Positions 1-13,750 are shown, counted from the first letter of the stretch. The stretch: DNA of 64,000 nucleotides from Albula goreensis (GCA_022829145.1 CM040764.1:7487144-7551143), one strand, 5' to 3'. A program made the numbers and translations. The notes: generated from the sequence alone by a model not told the origin.

Positions 1-523
1 AGGTGGTGGAATGGAGTGAGAGACTGAAGGCAAAGGAGCTCAGCCCCAGCCACAGAGATACAGACAGCAGCAGAGAGAAAGTGCTGAATCAAAAACCAGA
101 GAGAGAAACAAAACACCATGCCAAAAAAAGAAGAAGAGAGTGAAGATGAAGAGATGGGCTCCTCAAAGCGCTTGATTTTTACAAAACTTGTTTCGTTTTG
201 CCCCACAGCTAAAAGGAAAAAGAAAACAAAATACGCCACGCCGGCATCTCTACAGAAGGCCTTTTTCAGCACAAACATTGACTGTCTTTCACTCAGATTC
301 CCAGTTGTTTGCAAATGAAAGACGGCTGAGAGACATTTGAAGTAATCCTAGGCTAAGATCGCAGGGGCTTTTTCAGGATTGGCCAGGCTAGTCCGAGGGG
401 TTAGCCGAGGACAGCTATCTTCATGCTAAAGTGTGCCCCACCTCAACAAGCTCAACTTTTCCCAATTTCGTTCTGTCACTTCAGAAAAAAAGGGAGCAAG
501 CAACTGGGCATTGCATCTGCAGA

Positions 524-566
524 GGAGGGGGGGGTGGGGGGGGGATGGGGGGTTGGTATGGGGATG
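524..566 (+). other. G-quadruplex-prone G-rich tract
   Basis: Runs of 4 to 10 G separated by single T or A (GGGGTGGGGG, GGATGGGGGG), then GGTTGG. More than four G-tracts of at least three on the plus strand. Confidence 0.6.
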
Positions 567-2263
567 GTGGATAGACAGTCTCACATCAGACCGCGAAAAA
601 TGATGGAGCCCCATGGTGCAGTCGGCAAACCGTTGCCAAGCTAAAATAGCTGAACAAAATGCCCCAGGTATCTTTTTGTTCCATCTCAGCAGAGCTGATG
701 TTAAAGGACACTTAGGGCTGTTTCCTGAAAAAACATCCTCTTTTTATCACCAAATTTGGAACACCCAATCGACCTGTGTTTCCAGGCCTATCCGCTTGCC
801 AAAACGTCAATGCAATTTATCGAAACTGCTATATAAGCATTCTTTAAGTTTTTCAAAATAAGTTTCTGAAAAAGTTAGCTTGGCATAGTCTGCACTAAGC
901 ATACATTAAGCTTTACAGTGCATGCTTGGTACATACCAGTAATCCAGTCACTAGATTTCATTTAAATGGGAGTTAATTTGTTCATTTGACTGGTGATAAA
1001 TTAGGCTTAGGATTTAGAGGTATTTAACCCATGTGTTTTGTTAAACAATTTGGAATGCATTTTCATGTTTGTAGGCCAGTCCCATTGCTGCAACATTCAT
1101 GCTGTGCTAATTTTCCCTATTTATCACTAAAATTTAAAACACTTTTGGAAGTCAAAGTAGCCAGACTCAATCCCTTCGGTCACTTGCTTTCTCAATGAAA
1201 ACCCAGAGCCCTTTTACGATGTTCATTTTTTAGACAATCATAAAATATATTTCAGCACCTGAAAATATTTGCTATACAGAGTACAAGAAAACCTGCACTG
1301 TGAATGCAATTCATGGATTGAAATGAACACATCCCCTTCAAAGCACAATATGTAACATTGAAGAACAACTAAATTTAGATTTGCTTTGAACTAAATATAT
1401 AATTATATGGGAAGATGTGATTTGAGGGGATTTGACATGTTATAGATCAAATGTGAGCAGACGGCAATATCACTTACATGAGAGCTTTGTGATGTGATGC
1501 TTCAAGTGCAAACACATAAAACCGAGCTAGAGGTCAAATTCCCACTGGGATTGTTCCCCGCTGAGGTAAACGGTACAGACAGCTCTTTCTATAATAATAT
1601 ACCTGTGGACCAAATAAGACACCTTCAGACCTCCAGAAGACAATTAATTATTGGCTGTGGTCCCAGAAAGTCACATCATATTGTAATGTCTGTGTATTGT
1701 TCTTAGTCGACGTGTTTACGTGCACGTATGCAAGAAAGCTTTCTTAAGCCTTTGCTTTGCGACAACCAAGCTATCACCAATTTAGGGAATTTGAAACGCC
1801 AACTTCAAAGTGTTATAAAACACCTTTCTCGGTTTATTGAATGTCATTGGGCTTTTGCAACACCAATGACAGTTTCAAAAGCTCTTATGAGGTTCTGGTG
1901 ATATAACCTGCAGGCGGTCTAATGCAGCTTAACAGCAAAATGTTCAGCAGTGCATTCTGGGATATGTGCATTTTTTTGAGCCATGCAGAGTTCCCTTGGA
2001 ATCTTCAACAGCAAATACCCAAACTGACATTTTAGTCAGCATTTTTATGAAAGTGATTTTTTTCTATTTCGGTAAAAAAGAGTGCTATGACACTGTGATT
2101 GAAGTTCTTTATTATATTATATGATTATTATATTGTATATCCACCTAAGGTCCTGGAGGGCAAGGGGGTGGGAAGGGAGTTGTGGGTGTGTGGAGCCTAT
2201 CCCAGCATACCTTGGGAGACTGGCAGGAAGACACCCTGGACAGACTGTAAGGCCATCACTGTT

Positions 2264-2285
2264 CTCTCTCTCTCTCTCTCTCTCT
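2264..2285 (+). repeat. (CT)n microsatellite
   Basis: Uninterrupted CT repeat of 22 bp. Confidence 0.9.
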
Positions 2286-4889
2286 GTCACACACACTCAC
2301 GCACTTATGGGCAAAAAGATTTTTTTTTAAATTAACACTTCAGTGTGCGAGTTTCAAAAGCAACTCGAGAGATCTTACAGATTTTGAAAGCAGTGGAATA
2401 GTTTGTGACTGAATCTCTGGTATGTCAGTTTCAGAAACAACAAAATGATTTAATGAGACAAGGGAAACAATACAGAAAACAAGATAAAAATTGCATCAGA
2501 AAAAACAGACAGTGGCTGCAAGCTGAAGCCCAATGACAACAGGATATTTCCAAAAAACACAAAACAATAGACTCAAAAATGTTTTCAGAACTGAATTTTC
2601 ACCTCCGTTACACGGTCTTAACAAAACCTGTACATTGTGAGCTTCACACAGCTAAAACTTAGTGCAGGACTACCAACAGGAAATCCTTCAACCCAAGGGC
2701 AATAAGCAGTCAAACATAACCTAATTTAATGAGCACAATCCTGGATTTATGAGAAGTGAAAGAAAGTGCTATGGTCAGATGAGTGGCCTTTCACTCTTCT
2801 TTCCTACGCGATTAGGTTTTTGTTTGGAGGACCAAAAGGAACCCCTTAACCCACTTGTTCCCAACTGTTAACTTTGGTGAATTAAATTTGGCCAGCCATC
2901 TCATGAGTCATTGGGTCTGATTATCATTCTTCATGGTAAAGTAACAGCCAGGAAATAGCTGCCCATTGTCAGTGACCAGGACCCTATAGTGCAAGTATTG
3001 TTTCCACAGACTACCATCATGTTCATTTTTTAATAGTGCGATGGTGTGATTTTTCCATATGAAAAGTCACTTGCCTATGAACCCTTTTAATTCATTGGGT
3101 GCATCTTGGTTAATGGGATGTTTCACACACCCTGTGGGCTTTTCATAAAGTGCAAGAAACCTCAGTCAAATCTAAATATGAGGGCACATTTATGGTACCT
3201 TTTTTGCAGCGTACATTTATACCAATTGCTTTAGCAAGAGGAGATTTTGGCATGTGTCCACAGGCTCCGGTCATGTGACCCCACCCTGGCTCTGCTACAG
3301 AGTAGTTTGGCAGAGGCACTGAAGTGGCCTGAATTAGGATCCAAATCTCCAATTGCATGATCACTGAGCAGAGAACAATCCAAGTTATGGGGCAGCATCA
3401 GAAACAGCCAGTGATTATAAATGTGTAGTTCAGTTTAATTATTTATTAAAAAACGATTCACAAATACAGCTTGTGGAAAAAGCCCCGTCCGGCAGCCTTC
3501 AGACAGAAAATGAACTAAAATCGCATGGTGCTGTCAGTGGGGAGGAATACACAAATGCGCAGTGGTTCCGTGGCACATAGTTTAGCATGCTGTCACACAG
3601 TTGGATGTTGCTGCTCCTGCCTAGCTGTTACTCTTGGTGTCACAACTTTGAACCCGGTAAAAAAAAATGCTCACAGCTGGTCGGAATCGTAAAACAGCGG
3701 CTCACTGAGAGATACAGCCGGTGCTATCTCTTGCTGTTTGCTGCACTTAAACATTAACCTCTGCTATGTCTTTCCCCGAAAACAACGCTGTACACCCCTT
3801 TCCCTTGGATCAAGATCCATTTTCCTGCCTTCTTTGTTAAAGTGTCTGTCTTCTGAAAGTGACTCTGAAAGGGACTACCCCTTAGATCACGGGCCGTCAA
3901 AATGCTCATGTGAGTTTATCTTTATACGCGAGGCTGTAATGCTCTGGGTGTGCAGAGATAGCGATGAGAAGGTCCTCGCTAGCACTAAGTCAGCTCCACG
4001 ACCGCCCCGGATCCACTTCGCTGAATAGCCTTGCGACTGATTTACGGAACTGCTCCCTGGGAAGATGTATCACCCACCAATCGATCCCGCTCAGTGACAC
4101 CCGCCCCCCAAATCCAAACACCCCCCTCCACGCTCACCCCCATGCTCTAAACAAAACCCTGAGCTTAAGAGTTCTTTACCATTGCAGAGAAATTACCCAC
4201 AAGAGGGCACATACAAAAGTAACCTCATAAAAAAATCTGTAAATGTGTCTCTGCATGAAAAACATAGAATGTGTGTGAAAATCATCCATTTTTTTAAGAA
4301 AAACCTGTAAAAACTGATGAAGATGAGCCTTAGCCAGACTGTACTCAGAAGGTCCTGCTCCATCTCAGTTTACAGGTCAGTCAACACAGCTGTCAGTGGC
4401 GTAGATCTTAGCATGTAGCCAGCAGTTACAGCAGGCAAACCCACAAATACTGTACCATGGTATGGGAAGTGTGTATGTTCTCAGAGTCTGTTTCTTACCA
4501 GGTTTATGAGTTCCTTTCAAACAAAATGAGAGGAGGTGGAGATATGGTACCTGGCACAGATGACCTCAGAGATAACTGCTGCTGGCCAAATTGAATATTT
4601 ATGGGAGTGTAGCCTGGATGAATGGGTTTGCATGAGTCATATGTCAAATGGCAGTATCTTCCAAAGTTTCATTAGTCATCAGTCTTATTTCTCAATAGAG
4701 GAGCAGCATTTTGGATGACATGGTCGTTGTCAAAGGCCTGAGAGCTCACTGCCTCCAATTGAAATATGATACAGTATTTTATGAAATCCATGTAAGATCT
4801 TGGTTTATCTAAAACATGTTTGCTTCTGCCTATAACCACATATTTTATTTTTGTCTATCTGTTCTTGCCATCTCCACATAAGCCCAAAC

Positions 4890-5050
4890 ATGATAACCTT
4901 GCACACATGCATGAACATACAAACAAATGCACATACAAACTCAAACACAAACATGCAAGCATGAGTACACATGTACAAAAAGACAACACTTACATGCATG
5001 CATGTACACACACACATATATGCAAGCACGCACATACGCACACACAAATA
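4890..5050 (+). repeat. Degenerate CA/ACAT-rich simple sequence
   Basis: Cryptic simple repeat of ACATGCA, ACAAAC and CACACAT words. The open frames across it on both strands come from composition alone. Confidence 0.75.
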
Positions 5051-5352
5051 CTTGACAGCGCTCTCTACATGCTCACAGTAAACAGCCAGTAAAATAGGTC
5101 TGCTGTTTTGCAATTTGAATGCTGACCTAGAAATTATGCATACAGCATCCATTAGATTCTATAGCACTCTGGTGCACTTAAGGCTGATATCTCTGCAAAT
5201 GGAAATGATACTGTGATCAGGATTGAGCCTGTATGTTTGCATGGGGGAATCGCGTATCTATATAGCCCAGTGTTTCCCAAATGGGTGAGACAGATGGACC
5301 TCCATCAGGGGTCACTTTTGCCAGAAGGGCAGATGAGTGAGGGAGTTGGAGC

Positions 5353-5377
5353 GTGTGTGTGTGTGTGTGTGTGTGTG
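5353..5377 (+). repeat. (GT)n microsatellite
   Basis: Uninterrupted GT repeat of 25 bp. Confidence 0.9.
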
Positions 5378-6337
5378 GTGGTAGGGGTATGGTTAGGAAC
5401 AATCAAGCTCATAAAATTAGCGATTCGACGTGAATGGCAACAAAGCAGATTTGTGGGTATAATTCCTGAGCCGACCGGAGCCGCGCTTGAAGAACGTTGG
5501 ACCTTGAGGAATTGTGGGAACAGGCACGCAGGCGTAAAATCCATACTGCCTCAAATCTTGACGCTCCCAAATTGAATTTCCTCTAAATCTTGGCTTAATG
5601 CTTAGTCTAGCAAACTCTATTTCATGCTCCGCTGGCTCCTAAGGGTGTTTTCTGTAATTCGCTAAGATATATCTTAAACATAAACGGTGTAAGTACAGTA
5701 GGCGCAAGCAGCAAATAGGGGCTGAGATAATGGGAGTTATCTGCTATATCATCGCTTCTTGCTGCTCCAACAGTTTAATGGTGCGGGCTCACAATATAAA
5801 GCGGGACAATACCGACGCGCATGGCTCTGTCCAAATGTAAGCCCCCCTTGATCCCCAGCCACTCCCTTGACATATAACTTCATCATAAAACAAGATTGAA
5901 TTCTGGGTAATCCATTCAAAAAGCATGAACTACTATTATCCTCTTATTAGTAGTAGATAAAGGGGGCCATGTATCGTTGTGTCGAAATAGCCTGATTTTG
6001 ATTATTCATTTAGAATTTTGTGGGGGGTATCAGATTTGGTTTATTGCATGAGATGGAAAGCTCAGTTGCTATCTGTCATAAAAAAAAAAACTGTTGTTCA
6101 AAAAAAATCACCAAGTTTCAATAGAACCCAGAGGCAAGGTTTGGCTTTGTCAATACCAATCCACCAATCCCTACGAGCCATGGTTTGACAAATAGATGAC
6201 ATTAATCAGGCTCTTGTCCCTCACAAAGAGATATCTGGTTGCCATTTTGTTAGCAGTCATCAGAAAAAGCAATCATTGAGCCGAAGGGGTCTGAGTGAAA
6301 AACTGGAGACCTCTCTCAGTGAAAATAAATGAAGCAA

Positions 6338-6375
6338 ATGTTCAATAATGCAGGTTCAAGTACATTATTGAACAT
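6338..6375. repeat. Perfect 13-bp inverted repeat with 12-nt loop
   Basis: ATGTTCAATAATG (6338-6350) and CATTATTGAACAT (6363-6375) are exact reverse complements separated by CAGGTTCAAGTA. Confidence 0.75.
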
Positions 6376-6759
6376 ATACCAATTAGAATTCTCCAGGCAG
6401 ACTTTAGGAGGCCTTCGTGGATCTTTGCTTGAGCGATGCTCAATAGGAGGAAGGCAAATGAGTTACTTTTGTGAAATATTATAGTATTTAACTGCACTTG
6501 GCAGGTTTTTGCATAGTGATTAGACAGCCAGAAAATGTTTAGGCAGCCTTTACAGAATATACAACTCTGTAGACAGTTTCATACGCTGCTTAACCAAGTG
6601 TGAAATGGCTTTGGCTAAGTGAGGTGGCTGACCATTAATACTGATAAAGGAGTGGGCGCTGTCGAGGTGCACTGGAAGTTCAACGTGAGAACCTGATTTA
6701 TGTCACCTTCAGCGAAGGTTTGGGCATAGTGTTAATCAAGGAAGTCGGAGCATGAAAAT

Positions 6760-6942
6760 GCACACGCGTGCACATATGTGCTCGCACATGCTAGCGCAGA
6801 CACATGCACGCTAAAGTACACTTATACACAGTTAATCCAACATGTATAAATCCATGTGCTCGAAGAGATACACACACACAAGATCACACACATATACACA
6901 AACAAGAACATGTACATCCTCTTTCACTGTCTGCATCTACTG

Positions 6943-6977
<35 letters not shown>

Positions 6978-7255
6978 ACATGTACTCATACGGGAGCAAA
7001 TAGATACATATCATTTATTTCTCTGTGTCTGTACATGTAGGTATATCTCTCTCTGCCTGCTCACTTTTTCCTCTGAATAAATTCATACACACACACACAC
7101 ACACACACGCACTCACATAAACTCACACAGAGAAAGTGATAATATGTATGCGCTTGATCCCGTATTGCTCCTGCGAGAGTTTGTGAGTCTGTGAAAGAAA
7201 TAGTGAGCAGTGGATCTCACTATTTCTCTCTCGGACTCACACACTCTCACACGCA

Positions 7256-7310
<55 letters not shown>

Positions 7311-7325
7311 ATGCGCACACACACA
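6760..7325 (+). repeat. CA-rich simple-sequence cluster with three (CA)n cores
   Basis: Cores at 6945-6974, 7087-7108 and 7259-7306 (48 bp) are set in degenerate CACA/CATA sequence. The hairpin at 7173-7250 lies between the last two cores. Confidence 0.9.
7173..7250. repeat. 35-bp-arm hairpin with 8-nt loop
   Basis: Arms 7173-7207 and 7216-7250 are reverse complements at 30 of 35 positions; one of the five mismatches is a G-U pair in RNA. The loop is CAGTGGAT. The 15 bp next to the loop include the perfect block AAATAGTGAG/CTCACTATTT. It sits between two (CA)n tracts. Could be a miRNA-precursor-like hairpin or a small palindromic element. Confidence 0.75.
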
Positions 7326-8884
7326 CCTCCTGGTGTTGCTCTCTCAGACACACTTCAAAGCTGAGCAGGGGCAGATAGGATGCCGGATGTGTCTAGTGGG
7401 GTCTTTAGTAATACATTTCGGAGCAGGCATTCCCATTGGTGCACTGCTGAAAGCAGAGGGACGGTAATCACAGTAAGTGCTGCGAATGGACAGGACGGCT
7501 GCACCAGGCAACCTGCGCACTCAGTAATCTTGGAGGAGAAGAAAAAGTTTACAAGCTGTTTATCTTCTGCTTTGAAGTTCCCGAAAGTTACTCTGAAGTG
7601 AAGCGCCAGCAATTTCTCCCCTTCAGTGTAACCAAGTTACTTAAAGTGCAATCAGCTCTTTAGCCTTTAAATTCAACAATACAACAGAAAACATTTTTTT
7701 TTGTTGCCACTATTTTAGAAATACATTTTAAACACATGTTTTAATATGTATCATAAAACGATGCCGCTGGGGAGAACGCAGGCGCTTTAATGTTTAAAGG
7801 CTTTAATATTTTATGAGAGGAAAATGTTCTTGGCTCGCCGCATGGTTCCGTTTCCTTATGCCTCCGTGTTGTTGTTGTGAAGAAGAGGCTCTGGGTGAAG
7901 CGTTTTGAACTGCGGCTCTCACATGACTGAGAATGCCATATTGGCAGTGTCTCCTGAATGCGGCTTCACGCTGGCACATTGACTGGGGGTGGCGGGGTTG
8001 TGACCCGGTCGCAGTGATGTCATGACGCCTGGCGCTTGTGATGTCTAAGAGACAGAGTCGGCGAACGATGAAAGAGGCAATGAACCAAAGAGGAAGATTC
8101 TCTTCCTGAAGTACCCTTTGGCTCTTAAAATGCTTTTTCCATTAAAAAATAAATAAAAATATGTAATCTCTTTTTTCAATTGTGATTCAGTTGCATTGTT
8201 GCAGAAATAAAGGATTAACGTCTTATTAAATTTTCGAAGACTTGAAATCCTCTTCAAGAGGTTTAGCACTAATGCCAAAGCAGAGCAATGATTTCATTTA
8301 ACAAATCTCTAAATCACAAAAAATAACATGCAAGCCCATGCTACTGTTTAGCCTAAAAACATAATTGCATTTTAAGGTGAATAATTTTAATGAGAGAATA
8401 ATTTTATTTGTTACAGTATATTTACCCCAGAATTAATTCTGCCAAACAGAATGCAAGTGATGATGAGGACATTTGTCATTTACAATACTTTAAAATTACA
8501 TTTTTTGAACAGATCAAATTGCAAATGAATATCTTTAAAGGGAACCATAGGAAGTGTAAGTGAAGCATAGCAAAAGTCCTCAGTTGGATCTACTTATCAA
8601 ATAGTTAATCACCTGCTCAGAGCATACGTCTATATTTTCGTGTCAAAGTTTTTCCTGGGCTCCATGTTACCATAGAGACCATCTAGTCCTCTTGTCAGGG
8701 CTGTGACATCATTATGGATATCATTTAAGGCTTGACATATATGCTTGTCTGGGATCGAGTGTGCATTTACTCTAGGAAGAGTGAAAAATGGTCTGTTCTC
8801 CCCACCCCCCAAACCCATGATAGATGCTTGACAGCTCATCCTGTTGTTCCCCCTCCCCAATCTGCCTGTCAGCTAAAAAAAAAC
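7326..8884. other. Non-coding stretch
   Basis: 7770-8060 is moderately CpG-rich with no repeat, possibly regulatory. 8130-8620 is AT-rich. No exon recognised. Confidence 0.45.
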
Positions 8885-9240
8885 ACCCCATACAAATCCC
8901 CATCAAATTAGCGGTCAGGGGGCGCTGCCGTATGCTGCCCTTTGGAATGATTGACAAATGGGTGTGATATCGCAACAAAGGCAGGGGGTCAGGGGCTGCC
9001 GGGGACCGCGTCAGCATCTGCAGCGGCAGAGCCACCAGCCCCGATTTGATACATGGCGCAGACGCCGTTTGGCTGACTCCATTTTTTCATTTGACTGCCA
9101 GGGTTAAAGATACCAGCAATTATTTGGTAATTACTCAAACGTGACAGTGTTAGGGATGGCCGCTCTGGTGAAAGGGACTTAATTGAGATGTTTGAGAGGA
9201 AAACCATTTTTCATCAGGGAGAGGAATTTCCACATCATTA
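8885..9240. promoter_or_regulatory. Candidate conserved non-coding element
   Basis: High-complexity block with no repeats or microsatellites. It contains TGATTGACA (8948-8956), the composite site of TALE homeoproteins (PBX/MEIS), plus AATTATTTGGTAATTACTCA and AGGGACTTAATTGAGATG with homeodomain cores. Called on motif density and appearance only; no cross-species alignment was possible. Confidence 0.3.
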
Positions 9241-9747
9241 GATGTTGAGTGTGAAGATTTAAATGGGTGCCTTTCTTGTTCCTAGTTCTAGCTTTGGTGC
9301 TAACTGACTCTTGTGTCTACAGATGTAGCCTAAAAGTGATTGCCTCATAATTGAAAAAACTTAGATAATATGCACTAAATCACTCTGGGAGCGTTCTGCT
9401 CCATCATAGATAATTTTACAAGAATCTAGTTTTGTCTTCTACTAATTAATTTAGCCATTTCAGTCATATCTCTCGTCAAATGGACATAATGAGAATACCC
9501 TTGTGAATACCAATGACTTGAACAAAAGAACCCTCTGTTTTCTTTGCATTTGAATTGCTGTTAATTTAGCAGTTTTCGTCCGTTTACACACTGCTTGAGA
9601 CACAATGACCAAAACCATAAACTCATACGTCAAACCCCGATATCAGTAAAAATACAAACACATGTTCTGCTTTTCTCTCAGGTCAAAATTCTCAACGACT
9701 CTTTCTGTAAAACAGTTCACACACTTGTCCACATATGACTTGGTCCT

Positions 9748-9799
9748 CATAATTCAATAACTCATATGATATTTCATAATTCAATAATGCATAGGATAT
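9748..9799 (+). repeat. 27-bp tandem duplication
   Basis: CATAATTCAATAACTCATAT at 9748 is followed by a near copy at 9775 (CATAATTCAATAATGCATAG). Confidence 0.65.
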
Positions 9800-11260
9800 C
9801 AATGTTGATTCTACAATGAATGGAGATGCTTCTCTTGCTGCTTAGCCAGGAAGAGCGTCACTTCTGAAAATCACATTTGAATGACTATCCTTGGGTCAAA
9901 CAGAATCTGAGACAATGCACACTACATTTTTATGCTTATTTTACTTTGACATTTTACATGTAATTCTCTCATTGCATGTCAACAGTCAACACTGTGCATA
10001 CATATTGGCATTTGTTGAAATATTGAGTATTTTTGAAAAAAAAAAAAAAGAATTACTTTTATCATGTTTGTGTGTTTGTTTTATATTTTATTAAACAATG
10101 TACATATACACAAGGCTATTGAACATGAGCTGTGTACCACTGAAAATACAAAATGTAATAATGTCTGCCGATAAGACTATCATAGTAGTATTTTACATAC
10201 AGTACATCAGTGTCCACTTGGTTCACATGGCATTAAGGTTAACACACTTAACATTCTCTTATTCATTTGATGTGTCACTTTTACCCAAAAATTCATTTCA
10301 GTCATGGTTTTGAATGAAATTGAATTTTGCCAACATTTTTTCAGATTTGCCATCAAAGTTCAAGGCATTGAGGGTTGTATAAAAAAAAAAAACTACACTC
10401 AACTGCCTCTCAAATTTTCTCATACAGACTAGAACTTGTGTCTGATATTGTATAAGCAACACAATGTCTCTGTTGAAGTAAATGTTAAACAAAAGGGTGT
10501 TTTGGACTTCACAATTCTTTTTTAACATTGTTCTTGCCTCGCCAAAGTCCCTTAGCTAAGATGTCATTTCACCTCTGTTCGCTCTAACAGCGATGCATTT
10601 AGTTCTAGCCTGAGGCGCAAGCAACTTAAACACCTTGGACACGGGCGTAATTCCTATGTCCCACCTGAGACTTTAAACCCGGAGCCCCGTGGCTACACAG
10701 CCAGTCAATTTCCCTTACATCTATTCCACATTGCTGCACACATGAGTTTTTGAATACCTTGCTAGGCTGTGAAGGTACTGCCTTGCCTCCACAAGGGCAA
10801 TCTTTTGTGAATAACACAGGAGATGCATTTTTTTTCCTTAGCAACCACAGATGTGCTTCTGTCAGCTTCCCAACACCTACCGCCACCCCTACCCCCTCCT
10901 CCTTTATCTCCCTACACACCAAGAGGTGAAAATACAGAATCTGTAAGCAAAGCCCGTGAGATTCATTTGTAAAACACATATAATGTATTGATTTGTTTTC
11001 TTCAGCCTGGTATTGTTAGCCTGCTATATGCTCTTCATAACCTTAATGCTGTAAATGGTGGTTGTCACCACAAAACAGTTGCTGAGTGCCATTTCTTTGG
11101 TCTGTGATGTCTTCATTTTGGCTCCCATGTGTGAGTGCTATTGGGATGGATGTGCAAGCGGAATAATCTAACGAGCCCTATTCAGCGTGTGCCAGAGCAC
11201 AGGCTGTGTGTGTAGGGGAATAATCTAAGGAGTCTTTTTTTATGTACATCAGAACAGGAT

Positions 11261-11283
11261 GTGTGTGTGTGTGTGTGTGTGTG
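11261..11283 (+). repeat. (GT)n microsatellite
   Basis: Uninterrupted GT repeat of 23 bp. Confidence 0.9.
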
Positions 11284-11384
11284 AGCAGGTGTGATGTTTA
11301 CATCACCTCCCTTGACCCCACACCGGCCCCCAGTGTACCTGCATGGTGAACCTTTAAATCACCTGTCTGCTTTTGCAGGGCTTA

Positions 11385-11620
11385 GCTGCTCCTTACTCTC
11401 CTGAACATTTATTGCTCATCAGAGATACCCTTGGAATGAGTGATTACCTCATTAGCGGGCCATTCACTCGATAAATAAAACGAGCAAGTTTAACATCTTG
11501 CTCACAAACCATTACCGATATGATTATTTTATACCAATCATGATCATCTCATAAACGAGAATCACAATCACCATTAAGAAAATTAGAGGGCCACACCAGA
11601 ATGGATAGAACTGCCAATCA
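11385..11620. promoter_or_regulatory. Candidate conserved non-coding element
   Basis: Repeat-free block dense in short developmental-factor-like words: GAGTGATTACCTCATTAGCG, CGATAAATAAAACGAG, CCATTACCGATATGATTATT, ACCAATCATGATCATC. The look is that of deeply conserved vertebrate enhancers; unproven. Confidence 0.3.
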
Positions 11621-13697
11621 AATGTTCCATATGCTATCTTTGTGTGTTCTGCTTCAGACTAAAGGCCAAATTATGGTGATTACGTGTGTTTAGAAGGTCA
11701 CAGAGGCCACAGTAACGAACCACTTGAACATGTTGGTTCACCTCAATTCCATCATTAAGGCTTTTGTCACATAAATCTCTAGTTCTCAATCCTATCCTTT
11801 TTTTTAAACTGGCTTTTATTCAGTCAGTTTGATGAATAAGGTACAAGATAAAGGTTGCTAAAAGCACATATCCAAGGGCTGTTATTTAATGGTAATGCAA
11901 TGCAGGTTTGGCTAATCACCACTGTTCCATTTATCGTTGCACCTGGCTTACTTTGTTCACCTGCAGGTCTATTAAACAACATGTAGAAATGACAACAACT
12001 AAAAAAATCAACCTTCTGACAGCTTGGAGAAAGGATTCTAAATCAGTTCTCAGAAATGAAACAGGGTGAACATGGGTGAACCAGCAATAAAGCAAAATTC
12101 TAGGAAAGCCCTGCCCCAACTGGTCTTCGAAATCTTTTTTGTTTTTAAATCTCTGAGTAATCCCTATAAAGATCAGAGATTCTCTAAATAATACACAACT
12201 TCAGACATGAGGTCTTGACACAGCTGTTGTTTGAACCAAAATAATCAGCAGGGTTGGAACATGATGAACCTTAAAAGCCCAACAGGAAGGGCATGTTCAC
12301 CCTGATTGGCTCAAAGGAGAATGCACTGACAACTGCTCTCAGCCACTTAGGAGCCAGTCCCCACCCAGCAGACCACCGATGATCCTGATAATCCTCCAAT
12401 CACCAGACTGAGCTGGAGGGGTTCGAACAAACTGAAAACGAAGTTGAGGAAAAAAATCCTTGAAAAGAGGCAAAATGCACAAAAAGAAATGACCGACTAG
12501 CGGCATGGAATGTGTGACCGCTGCAAATATACAATAAAAATCATTTTCTCATAGCACGTTACATAAACTGTAATATAAAGCATTCGTTGTCTCACAAGCT
12601 TACTGATTAAAATGACCTTAAATGAATATGAAATATTCATTTGCGGTAACATGAATATCAGTTTCTGATGGTGGCATTAAGAAGGCAAATCATCCTTCTT
12701 TTAAAATTAAAAGTGTCAAATTAAAATTATTAACAGCTCTTCAAGCTGCAGGCATTGAAATTAAGGTCACAAAAAAAAAACTATTATACACAAGGATACT
12801 CCAGGATTAGGGTTGAGACTCTCTGGCCTAAATGATTGAGAGAATTTAAAAAATTTAAAGGAATTGTAAATGGCCTTCAATAAAGGTGGGTCGAGAGAAA
12901 AACGTTCAATGATGAAACATGTTATCTGAATTCCAAGTTAAGTGACAATTAACGTTACAGGCATTTAGGAGAGAGAGAGTTACAACATGAAGGAAGGAAA
13001 TTGTTTAGATCAGGGGTGACATGGAAAAAAACCTTCGAGGAGTGAAGTTGTGGTCCTAGGGACCAGAAATGAGAACAATGTAGGATTCTCCTGGGGCCTT
13101 TTTGATTAACCTGTCAAAGAAATCAATTACTGACTAAGTAACAAACAATTCAATACAAATCACTATTCATTATCAAAGATTATTTTGGGGGCTCTTCTGG
13201 AACAATATAAATCATTTCTTTTTTCCTTCAATGTTGATGTTTCTTCATTTTTCTGTTGAAAACGAGTCTCTTATCTTACTCCATTTCCCAAAATGCAAAA
13301 GGAGACTGGTATTATTCTCCTGTTTACTTTAGTGGATATGAATTTGAATTCCACACAGGAAAGCAGAAACAAGATTACTGTACATGCAATATAACATGCA
13401 TTACAGTTCAGCTGAGTGCTTTGATGCTGTACGCATGCATTTAGATGATCAAGCCCATTGTTTTCAAAGAATGACCCACGACACAGTTTGCTAATGTAAT
13501 TTGTGTAAAGAGGGAAGTGGAGCAATTCTAACCCTGCATTACATGCGGGAGATCAATCATAATCCTGCCACTGACAATGGCTTTCTGTCATTTTGATGGC
13601 AGATGACATCATGCTAACATGAATAGCAGTGCAGTCACATGACAGATTAAAATCCACATGAAATTGAGTGGCCCATAATGGAGACTATTGCTAAGGC

Positions 13698-13750
13698 CAT
13701 GCTGCATCCAGTTTTACTAGAGATACATGCTGCATCTAGTTTTACTTAGT
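13698..13750 (+). repeat. 28-bp tandem duplication
   Basis: CATGCTGCATCCAGTTTTAC at 13698 is repeated at 13726 with one change in the shared part. Confidence 0.7.

Larger units (their letters stand above)
1..4250. other. Non-coding stretch, start of gene desert
   Basis: No convincing exon. The purine-rich first 120 bp lead to an ATG at 118 with a 66-codon open frame (acidic then basic, 118-318), unsupported. 3880-4110 is mildly CpG-rich. Otherwise AT-rich unique sequence with a G-rich run and a (CT)n. Confidence 0.5.
5051..6759. other. Non-coding stretch
   Basis: Unique sequence apart from the (GT)n at 5353 and the small palindrome at 6338. 5415-5540 is somewhat CpG-rich. No coding signal recognised. 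Confidence 0.5.
9241..11384. other. Non-coding stretch
   Basis: AT-rich unique sequence, a 27-bp duplication at 9748, a (GT)n at 11261. The open frames at 9891-10528 are low-complexity chance frames. Confidence 0.5.

Noticed and set aside
4805-5152. 115-codon Cys/Val/Met-rich frame and its opposite-strand partner
   Set aside because: Compositional frame in CA-rich simple sequence; the same type recurs at 6804-7467, 18690-19202, 25116-25583 and 28428-28745.
6760-7325. CRISPR-like or satellite array
   Set aside because: Irregular dinucleotide repeats without spacers; eukaryotic microsatellite cluster.
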